Below, in pieces: positions 17,260-24,708 of a stretch of 31,434 nucleotides of DNA. Positions within the stretch are counted from its first letter, which is position 1; each line of letters begins with the position of its first letter. The notes beneath the pieces are model-generated. The model did no database searches and was not told the DNA's origin. It was given only the letters and a program-made list of their open reading frames with translations. This DNA is from a virus. Location of the stretch: positions 1 through 31,434 of the IMG/VR virus record IMGVR_UViG_3300007541_000107; one strand, 5' to 3'. A program made the translations under genes and the position numbers.

Positions 17260-20200
17260 TAGTCATCAGTTGTTTCAATTTTCGGAACCAAGGCAAGCAG
17301 AGTGAAAGGTAACGGGAGATCCTGGACAATGTGGATTGATTGACCGCTTTCCGCATCGCCACCGATTTCAACAGCATGCTCATCCTCCAGACTTGCTTGC
17401 TGCCCGTCGAGAAGATCCTCCATCAAACGGGGATGAATATCCTCCAGGTCATCAAAGGAAACGCCAGCTTTGCCACCGTAAGACCGCCAAAGAGTCAAAA
17501 CCAACTGATGAACCATTTGAATCCTTCCACGGCCCGAACCCATTGGAAGCCGAATATCAATCTTTTGAGTTTTCATCCTTCCAGTGTAAGGCAAACCCAC
17601 ATGAGCCCAGTTGCCATAAACTCCATCTGGCAATGTAACGATTCCCGTTATATCATCGGCGGACAAATCATCATAAGGAATTCCATCTACCAAGGCCGAA
17701 AGATCATTTTCACCTTTGAGCCCGGAACATGGGAAGGAATTTGAAACAACCTCAATTAAACCAAATCCAGCCAAAACAATTCCCGAATGATCATCATAAT
17801 CGACATCTATAGAGGGACGCACATAAATTGTTCCTCCTGAAGAATAACTTGTATATCCCGAAGAATCTATTCCGTCCAAAAAGATGCCCCCTGAAGCTCC
17901 ATTGATAAAATTAAATTTCAGATCATTAACTTCCGTCATTCCAACGACACCTTGAATGATTCCTGATCGTGGCAATCCTCCAAATCCAGCAACTGTCAAT
18001 TCAGTGTTAGAATAGGCATCAAGGCCATCGTTTGAAGGCATCGTTCCAGTGTTTTGAATATTAGTAATCGTGTAAGTGTCATCTTTATCACATAAATAAA
18101 ATTTGGTGCTCGAAATAACCACAGCCTGACAAACAAGTCCATTGATCGCATTCAAGCTTGCATTGCCTAATTCAAGTGCCGCATCTGGTAAAATTACTCT
18201 TACCAGATCACCAGTTGAAAGCCCGTGCGCTCCATCGGTTGTAATCTTCCAAAGCTTATCAGCGTAAGACAAATGGAAATTCGGTCCACCAAATCCATAA
18301 AATGAAGTTCCTGAAGTTGAACTAAGATTTATTTCAGCAATGCTAATTGTCCCTAAATCAGTCGTTTCCGCACAGTCTAAGAACAAGGCAGTTTTTAAAT
18401 CAGTAAGAGTTTCATCCTCATACCAGCCGCCTTGATCAAATTTTTCAATTGTTCTGACAAATGAATCATTGAGCCTACGCTTTACGGAAACAAAAACATT
18501 ATCACCGCCTAACCCATCGGGAACGACCGCTACTGATTCATAACAATCATCATACGCAGAAAAGGCACTTCGTCTAGTTTTTCGCCTCGACCAACCTACA
18601 ACCCCTTCCGATCTTTCATAAGTCAGACGAAGCAATTCCCCATCAGCCCTAACAAAATAAAGATACGTTTCAGGATTTTCCGAAAACGCCAAATCCACAA
18701 TACCACCTTGTGTGATATGGTGTGCCAATCGGGTAAGATCCGCGCTTGTATATCCGTCCTTTTCAAAGGAATAAACGTACTCCCGGACCTTCCGACCGCC
18801 CGATTGAACGAAAATTGCGACATCATTCACATTGACTGCCGGGAGCCTTGCGGATCCGTACTGATTCGCTTTCTTTGCCTTGATTGGATTTTCAGCATTC
18901 AAAGCCACGTCAACACCTGCTGTAATTGCTGAAATCTCACCAGTTGAACCGGCCAAAATTTCACCCCTAATTTCCAGTAACCACTGAAGCGGATTTCTGG
19001 TACCAAGCGCATTGAAATAAAAAGGGCTATCGGCATCCGTTCCCCACTCGAAATTTTCGAAATCATCAAGACCTGATTCCCAAAACCGTTTTGGGTCAGT
19101 AGCATTGCCACCGCACATCAACCGGCTGTTTTCCTTTACGCACGTTCTTGGATGACCGCGATAATCCGACCAAGCACCTTCAGCCCAAGCATCCGTTGCC
19201 GAAGTAGATTCAAGCTCCTTTTTGACTGTCACCGTAACCTGGGTCGGTGAACTGAAGTGCGTAACCTGGACAAAGCCACCCTGATAAAGCTCATCGGATT
19301 CAATATAAGCCTTGGCAGCTACAAAATCAGCCGGAGCTGTGCCAGACCAGACACCGGGCCCATATGGATTACCCGTAGCCGTATAAGTCAACCGGAGAAG
19401 CGTTTTCTGAATCTCTGTTCCAGTTGCAACCACGTTTCTATTTGCTTCACTAACCCATTCCTGAACATCAAGCCAGGTAGAGCCGCCATCATAGGACCGC
19501 TGAAGCTTCAAAGTTCCATACCACCTGTCAGTTGTAGTGACCGACCAAGCCCCACTCATTTTGATGGGAATTGAGTTTACCGTTCCGGAGGTTCCGGAAA
19601 TATTCAGTTCCTCACTTTTGCCGCTTTGCCGATGTTCAATCTCCCAATAGCTTCCAACATGGGAAGCATTGAAAGGAGTATGACCACCACTGGCAACAAG
19701 GTTCCCGGAAGCTCCAACAGCCGTAACGGTACAAGCCAGAAGCAATGCTTCATCGAAATTCCCTTCCATCATCGGAGGATAAGAAAACGGCACTTCCTGA
19801 TAGATCCAGACCGTTTCTGTTTGCCTGATCAGTTGCGCCAAAGGTTCTTCATCCGTTGCAATATAGATCACATCATTGATTGGACAAAAGGAGAGCTTTG
19901 TAAACTCATCCCCAGTGTAAGGAGTCAAAAGCCTTAACGTGACGATTTTCACCCATCTAAGATATGCCAAATCCGTTGCAAACGTGCCCGAGGTGTGATC
20001 AGAAAGGCAGAAGTAGTAAGATCCGCTTTCAGACACAATTGCCCCCATTGTGTAAGCAGTCAAAGTAGTCCAAGCAGTCGAGGAATCAGCCGGAGAGACT
20101 AAAGATCCATCTTGATAATAGAATTGAACGTAACCGCTTCCAAACTCCAAAAGATAGGAAGTTGTTTCAGAATAAACAAACCCGTAGAGATAGCACTTAC

Positions 20201-20378
20201 CGTAAGCATCATTGACCCAGGTTGTACCGGGACAAAACTGGATTGGACCGTAGGGAGTAATATTAAAGTTTTCGAGCACCTTACAGCCAAATCGATACCG
20301 ATCCAGGTCAAATCGTGCATCCACCAATGGACCAAGTTCGCCAGCGTTGAAACTGATCTTTTCCGGAAGTTGAGGCAT
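17259..20378 (-). CDS. Tail tubular protein B (T7 gp12-like nozzle)
   Basis: A 1039-residue protein starting MPQLPEKISFNAGELGPLVD. The pattern ISF.AGELGP, then a D..RY..GC..L.NF pattern and GPIQFCPGT (residues 40-48), is the hallmark of phage tail tubular protein B / nozzle proteins. The body is beta-rich, with WLLEIRGEILAGSTGEISAI and VFVQ-type strands, ending in short acidic segments. It forms the distal tail tube on which fibres dock. It is longer than T7 gp12 (about 800 residues); the extra length lies in beta-rich inserts around 640-900. The frame stays open 14 codons further upstream, but the conserved N-terminus begins at the ATG at 20378. The stop overlaps the gp13-like start (TAATG). 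Confidence 0.88.
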   Translation of the reverse strand: MPQLPEKISFNAGELGPLVDARFDLDRYRFGCKVLENFNITPYGPIQFCPGTTWVNDAYGKCYLYGFVYSETTSYLLEFGSGYVQFYYQDGSLVSPADSSTAWTTLTAYTMGAIVSESGSYYFCLSDHTSGTFATDLAYLRWVKIVTLRLLTPYTGDEFTKLSFCPINDVIYIATDEEPLAQLIRQTETVWIYQEVPFSYPPMMEGNFDEALLLACTVTAVGASGNLVASGGHTPFNASHVGSYWEIEHRQSGKSEELNISGTSGTVNSIPIKMSGAWSVTTTDRWYGTLKLQRSYDGGSTWLDVQEWVSEANRNVVATGTEIQKTLLRLTYTATGNPYGPGVWSGTAPADFVAAKAYIESDELYQGGFVQVTHFSSPTQVTVTVKKELESTSATDAWAEGAWSDYRGHPRTCVKENSRLMCGGNATDPKRFWESGLDDFENFEWGTDADSPFYFNALGTRNPLQWLLEIRGEILAGSTGEISAITAGVDVALNAENPIKAKKANQYGSARLPAVNVNDVAIFVQSGGRKVREYVYSFEKDGYTSADLTRLAHHITQGGIVDLAFSENPETYLYFVRADGELLRLTYERSEGVVGWSRRKTRRSAFSAYDDCYESVAVVPDGLGGDNVFVSVKRRLNDSFVRTIEKFDQGGWYEDETLTDLKTALFLDCAETTDLGTISIAEINLSSTSGTSFYGFGGPNFHLSYADKLWKITTDGAHGLSTGDLVRVILPDAALELGNASLNAINGLVCQAVVISSTKFYLCDKDDTYTITNIQNTGTMPSNDGLDAYSNTELTVAGFGGLPRSGIIQGVVGMTEVNDLKFNFINGASGGIFLDGIDSSGYTSYSSGGTIYVRPSIDVDYDDHSGIVLAGFGLIEVVSNSFPCSGLKGENDLSALVDGIPYDDLSADDITGIVTLPDGVYGNWAHVGLPYTGRMKTQKIDIRLPMGSGRGRIQMVHQLVLTLWRSYGGKAGVSFDDLEDIHPRLMEDLLDGQQASLEDEHAVEIGGDAESGQSIHIVQDLPLPFTLLALVPKIETTDD

Positions 20379-20383
20379 ATTTA

Positions 20384-21007
20384 TTAACCGTTTGTTGAGA
20401 CACGCCGGGAACGAACCCAACGCGATTGATAAGTTGTACTTTCAGGTTTTGCAGCCATCTCCAGAGCATCAGCAGAAGCCGCCATTTGAGAGATGTAAGA
20501 GACATAGATTTCGAGTAACTGTTTTTCCCGCGAAGCTTTGGCCAACACAGGAAAGGCCAGCTTGCTGGCTAGCAGATACGTCATCCCCATAACGCATAAA
20601 CTGTCAAGCCGGCCTATTTCCTGGTTAAAGACATAACCAATGGTACAAACCGACTCATCCGTATGAAGCCAGATTCCAGAATCATCGCCCCTGATTTCCC
20701 AGTACTTCGCATATTCAATTCCGGGATCGAACTGATTTAGTTCCCAAACTCTAATGTAATCAGCAGGAAGCCGGTAACGATAAGCAAACTTAGTCAAAGG
20801 AACTTGGGAATCTTGTTCAAGAGTCAAGTCCTTCATTGCCCGATTCCATTTATGCGCCCGAAGAACTTCCTCTTTGGTTGAATCGAAATGAAGGTTGCAC
20901 TTTTGAGCCGCTTTGCCCGTTCCATTGGTCAGGGAATCCTCAGTTATCGGATTGACGTTCAGGAGCCCGAGAGCCCGATTGCAGATGTCTAATTTTGTGG
21001 AGGCCAT
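20384..21007 (-). CDS. Tail tubular protein A (T7 gp11-like)
   Basis: A 207-residue protein starting MASTKLDICNRALGLLNV, the typical N-terminus of phage tail tubular protein A. Further family-like features follow: KAAQKCNLHFDSTKEEVLRAHKW, then YRLPADYIRVWEL and a C-terminal helical segment. It forms the adaptor ring between portal and nozzle. An upstream in-frame GTG at 21043 exists, but it lies inside the loop of a terminator hairpin, and the conserved N-terminus fits the ATG at 21007. That ATG has no ribosome site; the six-base U tract of the terminator lies 6 bases before it. Expression probably depends on terminator read-through from the capsid genes. Confidence 0.9.
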   Translation of the reverse strand: MASTKLDICNRALGLLNVNPITEDSLTNGTGKAAQKCNLHFDSTKEEVLRAHKWNRAMKDLTLEQDSQVPLTKFAYRYRLPADYIRVWELNQFDPGIEYAKYWEIRGDDSGIWLHTDESVCTIGYVFNQEIGRLDSLCVMGMTYLLASKLAFPVLAKASREKQLLEIYVSYISQMAASADALEMAAKPESTTYQSRWVRSRRVSTNG

Positions 21008-21013
21008 TTTATG

Positions 21014-21058
21014 AAAAAAGGGGGGAAGTAACCTAATGGCCACCGTCCCCCCCCCTTA
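21014..21058 (-). terminator. Intrinsic terminator after the capsid/cement genes
   Basis: Read on the minus strand: AAGGGGGG, a 24-base loop, CCCCCC (21025-21020) and then six T (21019-21014). The stem is 6-8 base pairs, and the G run could slip because it is nine bases long. A second small hairpin, CCTAA-CAC-TTAGG, lies just upstream on the same transcript (21068-21080). The position, between the capsid/cement genes and tail tube A, matches terminator T-phi of T7. Confidence 0.72.
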
Positions 21059-21090
21059 TAAATCGTTCCTAAGTGTTAGGTATGAATTTC

Positions 21091-21549
21091 TTATTCGTCG
21101 ACAAACGCGATCAGGAACAGCACCAGCTGACCAGCCGTAGTTGTGACAACTGTTACAAGGGTTGCGAAAACAATTTCACCGCCTTCAGCGACATCAGCCG
21201 GGACAAAGCGATTATCACCACCGATAAACGGTTGATCAAGTTCCGCGTCCGTTGTGTCCATTGCATCAGCGTATTTGTTATCGTTCCCGGCAACCCCGAT
21301 GTTCATATCAGAAACATCGAAAGCCGCCTGAGAAGCCACACGTGAAAACTGAGTGATCACGCGAGCTCCTTCCTTCAGCTTGCAAAGGTTGATGGTATCG
21401 CCGGAATTTTCAGCCCCATCCACCGTATAGGGGATGATTGCCAAACGCATTTTCCCAGCACTTTGTTTTGCGGGAGGATAGCCTACCGCGGGAGTTTGAC
21501 CGGCGCTGCCGATCTGGCTCGTGTATAATGGTGCATCGAATGAAGCCAT
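21091..21549 (-). CDS. Capsid cement/decoration-like protein (Bbp16-like position)
   Basis: A 152-residue acidic protein right after the major capsid protein. Its central motif DTINLCKLKEGARVITQFSR resembles the D-x-I-x-L-x-x-L-P-x-GARV pattern I associate with capsid-stabilising proteins next to capsid genes, as with Bbp16 of Bordetella phage BPP-1. The rest is alternating beta (MRLAIIPYTVDGAEN, VFATLVTVVTTTAGQLVLFL). A strong ribosome site (AAGAAAGGAATAAATTATC) precedes the ATG, and a terminator follows the gene, so it should be made in large amounts with the capsid protein. A fibre or accessory head protein is possible. Position and composition support the call more than sequence identity does. 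Confidence 0.65.
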   Translation of the reverse strand: MASFDAPLYTSQIGSAGQTPAVGYPPAKQSAGKMRLAIIPYTVDGAENSGDTINLCKLKEGARVITQFSRVASQAAFDVSDMNIGVAGNDNKYADAMDTTDAELDQPFIGGDNRFVPADVAEGGEIVFATLVTVVTTTAGQLVLFLIAFVDE

Positions 21550-21582
21550 GATAATTTATTCCTTTCTTGGACCTGTTAAGGA

Positions 21583-22488
21583 TTAGGGCGATTCGTCGGT
21601 ATAGACCGCTACCACCATTTCTTCCTGCATCCGGGTTGCTCCAATATTCATATTGTAGTAGACCTGAGTTGCATAGTTCTTGTCGTCACGTTCGGATACC
21701 CGCCCTTTTGCGTCCTGTCCTACAGAACACAGCAAACCTGGATAAGCATACGCGAAACAAGTTCTAATGTCGGTTGCAGCCGCCAATGTCAGAAGCTCAG
21801 TCCGGATGAACTCAAAGCCCATGAAATTGTCCACTTCACCTTCAACCAGAGCTTTGACAGCCGCATAATCAGCACTCGAAACCTGAGTGATGTTATTGAG
21901 CATGTCATCCAGCTGTTGCTGAGTGATAGCGAAATATTTCTTGGTTCCACGAGGGACTTCATTCTTTCCCAAGATAGACTTAGCTTTTACAAGCTTTGGA
22001 AGGGTCATTCCTGAGTTTGTGGCACTTCCTGATAAAACGTAATCTACAGCCACTTCCTGAGTGGATGGCAGAGTTACGGCAGCAGTTGCGCCTGAACCAT
22101 TAACATCCGCATAGGAAGTTCCTGTTGCGGCTTCGATAACCTCTTCATCCTTTGCACGATTCATCGCCATTCCGGCAGATTGTGCGTAAGGAGAGACCGG
22201 ATTGATTAACATCCGGGTTTCTTCGAGTGAATCCACTAAGTCGGACCAGTCATAATCATAAGTGATTACTTGTCTCCGACGATGTTTGGAATCTACGCGG
22301 GGAGTATCAGCATGGCGAGCAGTACGCTTTACGGCACGGGTTGCGCCCAACTGTTCGAAAAACTGAGTCTTACCCTTTTGGGTAGCCATTCGAACCTTGC
22401 CCATAAAACGGCTGTCACCTTGCTGAACGAGCATTTCCACGTTTGAGGAGAATTGCTCATTAAATGCAGCATCTATTTGAACAGACAT
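21583..22488 (-). CDS. Major capsid protein (HK97-fold, Phage_capsid_2-like)
   Basis: A 301-residue protein that opens MSVQIDAAFNEQFSSNVEML, a pattern common in podovirus capsid proteins (an ..Q.F...V..L.QQ motif). It continues with ITYDYDWSDLVDSLEETRML, then SPYAQSAGMAMNRAKDEEVI and a central nucleic-acid-free alpha/beta region with GTKKYFAITQQQLDDML, as in HK97-fold capsid proteins. It assembles the icosahedral shell with the scaffold and cement proteins. It has the best ribosome site of the window (CCAAAGGACAATAG-ATG) and is bracketed by two terminators, with a 242-base leader, implying a separate strong transcript. Confidence 0.88.
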   Translation of the reverse strand: MSVQIDAAFNEQFSSNVEMLVQQGDSRFMGKVRMATQKGKTQFFEQLGATRAVKRTARHADTPRVDSKHRRRQVITYDYDWSDLVDSLEETRMLINPVSPYAQSAGMAMNRAKDEEVIEAATGTSYADVNGSGATAAVTLPSTQEVAVDYVLSGSATNSGMTLPKLVKAKSILGKNEVPRGTKKYFAITQQQLDDMLNNITQVSSADYAAVKALVEGEVDNFMGFEFIRTELLTLAAATDIRTCFAYAYPGLLCSVGQDAKGRVSERDDKNYATQVYYNMNIGATRMQEEMVVAVYTDESP

Positions 22489-22663
22489 CTATTGTCCTTT
22501 GGTGAGTGATTAAAAACGAGTGTTTAGAATCGGCCTGATTATCCGGGAAGGGTCAGTTCCTAGAGATTAAAGTCCTCATCGACTTTGTGATTTCAGGCTT
22601 CCAAAAGGAAGTTGTCTTGATCAACGGATTTCAGGTTTCAGTAAAAATTGAAATACAGTCAAT
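22489..22663 (-). promoter_or_regulatory. Capsid-gene leader with direct repeat, hairpin and palindrome (putative promoter region)
   Basis: This is the largest non-coding gap in the window, between the terminator that follows the scaffold gene and the capsid start. On the plus strand it holds a 13-base repeat GATTTCAGG(C/T)TTC at 22589-22601 and 22627-22639, a palindrome TTGATCAA at 22617-22624, and a small hairpin CTTCC-AAAA-GGAAG at 22598-22611. A fresh promoter is expected here because transcription should stop at the upstream terminator. I see no convincing sigma-70 pair: the -10-like TTTAAT and GATAAT on the minus strand lack a good -35. A phage-specific promoter or activator site is plausible. 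Confidence 0.45.
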
Positions 22664-22692
22664 AAAAAAGACCGCCTCTTTCGAGACGGTCC
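22664..22692 (-). terminator. Strong intrinsic terminator between scaffold and capsid genes
   Basis: On the minus strand GACCGTCTC-GAAA-GAGGCGGTC forms a nine-pair stem (one G-U pair) closed by a GAAA tetraloop, followed directly by six T (22669-22664). It lies 39 bases after the scaffold stop. This is a textbook rho-independent terminator for the upstream packaging/portal transcript. Confidence 0.92.
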
Positions 22693-22730
22693 TTCTTTAT
22701 GCGTGAGTAACCTACCAACAAAATAAAAGT

Positions 22731-23741
22731 TTATTGGCCCTTGCTATGTTTGTTTTTCAACCGTGTCAAACGGTCTACTTCAGCAACTATCTTTTCATCA
22801 CCGGCCAAGTAACGCTTGTGTTTATCATAGTTCGCATCGTTCCGAATCTTCCACAGTTCTTCCTCAACTGTTTTGGCGTCATAATCTTCATCCAGTCTCG
22901 GAAGCTCCGATTCCTTGAACAGCTTCGAAATCTCATTCAAAGCAATCAAAGTGTCGGCATGATCCAGCAGGTGGGAAGCGGTCAAATCAATAGGATTGTC
23001 CTCGGTGGAGATCTTTTGAGAAAGATATTCCGCCACCCTTTTAGCGTTCAAAAGGCCTTTTTCCCCGATCCTATCGAGAGCCCGTGCCTTTTCTTCCGCC
23101 TGATGTTGAGCCATTGAATCCGTCATGCTGGCGACATCCCCGCCCCGAAGCTCAAGATCCTTATCCACTATCTGTTGAAACTGTTTATTCGACAGCCCAA
23201 TTTCCTTGGCAAAGGACTTGAAGGCATTCAAACGATCATCATCGAACTGAACCCCTTCCGGAAGTGCTTCCGGCTTTTGATAGGAGTACTCGTTTGGATC
23301 ATTCGGAATCCCCATCATGGAGTTGAAATGCTGGATCTGTTCCGAAGTTGAATGCTCATCCGGTTTCACAAAAGCATTTTTACCAAGCAATGATTCAAGG
23401 TTGATATGACTTTTGACCATTGCCGGAATCGAAGTGAATTTCTGCCCGAAAGGATGTTCAGCGAATTCTTCTCCCAGAAGTCCTTTTGTCCATCCCGGCT
23501 TTAGCGATCCATCCGGACCAATGTAAGCAGACCTGGATTCATACTCATTCAATTTGCCAGTCAGTTCATTGACCTTGGAATCGAAATCCGCCTTTGGAAC
23601 GTATCCATCAGGAGTAGATGGAGAATTACCATCGCCACCATCGCCACCATCGCCACCATCGCCACCATCGCCGGGAGGCACGAAATAGAAGCGATTCAGC
23701 CCGAACAGGAAGAAAAACCACAGATTCTTTAAAGTTCGCAT
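22731..23741 (-). CDS. Capsid scaffolding protein
   Basis: A 336-residue acidic, helical protein directly before the capsid gene. It has features of podovirus scaffolds: a SAYIGPDGSLKPGW segment, then FTSIPAMVKSHINLESLLGK, a PNEYSYQKPEALPEGVQFDD segment, and a charged C-terminal helix ending KNKHSKGQ. It guides prohead assembly and is then lost. The N-terminus is odd: MRTLKNLWFFFLFGLNRFYF is phenylalanine-rich and hydrophobic, followed by VPPGDGG and a run of GGD repeats. A strong ribosome site (TTAGGAGGTAGCGAATA) supports this start. The ATG shares one base with the previous stop (TAATG). Confidence 0.8.
   Translation of the reverse strand: MRTLKNLWFFFLFGLNRFYFVPPGDGGDGGDGGDGGDGNSPSTPDGYVPKADFDSKVNELTGKLNEYESRSAYIGPDGSLKPGWTKGLLGEEFAEHPFGQKFTSIPAMVKSHINLESLLGKNAFVKPDEHSTSEQIQHFNSMMGIPNDPNEYSYQKPEALPEGVQFDDDRLNAFKSFAKEIGLSNKQFQQIVDKDLELRGGDVASMTDSMAQHQAEEKARALDRIGEKGLLNAKRVAEYLSQKISTEDNPIDLTASHLLDHADTLIALNEISKLFKESELPRLDEDYDAKTVEEELWKIRNDANYDKHKRYLAGDEKIVAEVDRLTRLKNKHSKGQ
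23628..23672 (-). repeat. Five tandem 9-base units in the scaffold gene
   Basis: ACCATCGCC (plus strand) is repeated five times without error and encodes Gly-Asp-Gly units just after the hydrophobic N-terminus of the scaffold protein. Unit number can change in frame by slippage, giving a linker of variable length. Confidence 0.95.
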
Positions 23742-24409
23742 TATTCGCTACCTCCTAAGCGGTTTCCATAGACTTCCTCGAACTCATCAGCAGTCAGATT
23801 TTCCTTTGCCCAAGCAATAACAATGGGATCTTTATCACCCATCGACTTTGCCCCCCTTGGTCCATAGTCAGCCAGTTTTTGACGCGCTGGAGAGAGTACG
23901 GATCCGCCATAGATAGGATGCTGCCCGGGATCCAAGTGAGTTTCCGAAACAGGGATTGCCGGAACTGGATTAACCTTCCGAGCAGAGTTTAAAGCCGCCT
24001 TGAGCCGATCGTTTTCTTCAGTCAGGGTTTTCAACTGTTTTTCCAGACCTTGGCAGCGCTCATACAAGCCAGCAGCTTCAGATTCACCATCGGGATTAGG
24101 ATTGTCCTTCTTTTTGACAGCAACCGTATTGAGGGCCTTGGCAGCCTCAACAGGTTTGGAAGCTTCCGGAGCCTTAAGAGCAGCCGGAAGAACCACCGGA
24201 GCAGCTTGATCAAGCTCATCCAGAATTTCATGCTTGGAAACTTCCACATCAAGGGAAGCTAACTTTTTGATCATCTCACCGCGGAGATTCCCAAACCCCT
24301 TTTGGATCTGAAGAATACCGTTCGAGAGTTGATAACGTGCGATCACATCGCCGTTGCTTGAGAAGCTGAAATCTTCGTTCAGCTCCATTGGGGATTGTTC
24401 TTTTGCCAT
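23741..24409 (-). CDS. Hypothetical coiled-coil protein of the head module
   Basis: A 222-residue protein I do not recognise. The N-terminal 75 residues are mixed alpha/beta (DVIARYQLSNGILQIQKGFG). Residues 75-115 are Ala/Pro/Lys-rich and look disordered. Residues 120-145 form a short coiled coil (YERCQGLEKQLKTLTEENDR). The C-terminus is charged (ENLTADEFEEVYGNRLGGSE). It sits between a Bbp19-like gene and the scaffold gene, so a head-assembly role such as a second scaffold component or protease partner is possible. No protease motif is evident and no good ribosome site precedes the ATG. Confidence 0.65.
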   Translation of the reverse strand: MAKEQSPMELNEDFSFSSNGDVIARYQLSNGILQIQKGFGNLRGEMIKKLASLDVEVSKHEILDELDQAAPVVLPAALKAPEASKPVEAAKALNTVAVKKKDNPNPDGESEAAGLYERCQGLEKQLKTLTEENDRLKAALNSARKVNPVPAIPVSETHLDPGQHPIYGGSVLSPARQKLADYGPRGAKSMGDKDPIVIAWAKENLTADEFEEVYGNRLGGSE

Positions 24410-24411
24410 GT

Positions 24412-24705
24412 TTATTTCTCATCATTGAGGATTATTGTCGGCAACTTGGCTTCCACATTCAAACAGTATTCAATGTGTAAAAGCGGTTGCTTCATTCCTT
24501 CTCTGAGAAACCCGTCAACATCATCAACCTTCATTCCCATTTCGAAAGATGGACACAACCAACCGAACTTGTCTTTCAGGTCATTCAAGACCCGTTGACC
24601 GCGTTCGGAGTTGAATAATTCCTTGTAATCCTTGAGCAGTTGCACCGCTTCAGCTTCTCGCTTTAACAGTTCCGCCCTAAATTCTTCTACTTTCTTGCTT
24701 GGCAT
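24412..24705 (-). CDS. Bbp19-like phage protein
   Basis: A 97-residue protein with a helical N-terminus (KVEEFRAELLKREAEAVQLL) and the segment FNSERGQRVLNDLKDKFGW. This matches my memory of the small Bbp19-type proteins encoded between portal and scaffold genes in BPP-1-like and other podoviruses, where an E/R-G-x-x-V-L-x-D-L motif is followed by a G-rich stretch and a C-terminal helix (here DGFLREGMKQPLLHIEYCL). Its function is unknown. It lies three bases after the portal stop, consistent with one head operon. Confidence 0.62.
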   Translation of the reverse strand: MPSKKVEEFRAELLKREAEAVQLLKDYKELFNSERGQRVLNDLKDKFGWLCPSFEMGMKVDDVDGFLREGMKQPLLHIEYCLNVEAKLPTIILNDEK

Positions 24706-24708
24706 AAA

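Noticed and set aside
17250-17280. CTGATGA on the minus strand, a hammerhead-ribozyme-like core
   Set aside because: No stems or GAAA/GUC partners are present; it is the coding end of tail tubular protein B.
21008-21043. GTG at 21043 as the start of tail tubular protein A
   Set aside because: The extra 12 residues are encoded by the terminator loop and U tract, and the conserved family N-terminus starts at the ATG at 21007.
22500-22525. TAATCACTCACC on the minus strand before the capsid start, similar to part of a T7 promoter
   Set aside because: It directly abuts the ribosome site and start codon, lacks several conserved positions, and I saw no second copy before other genes.
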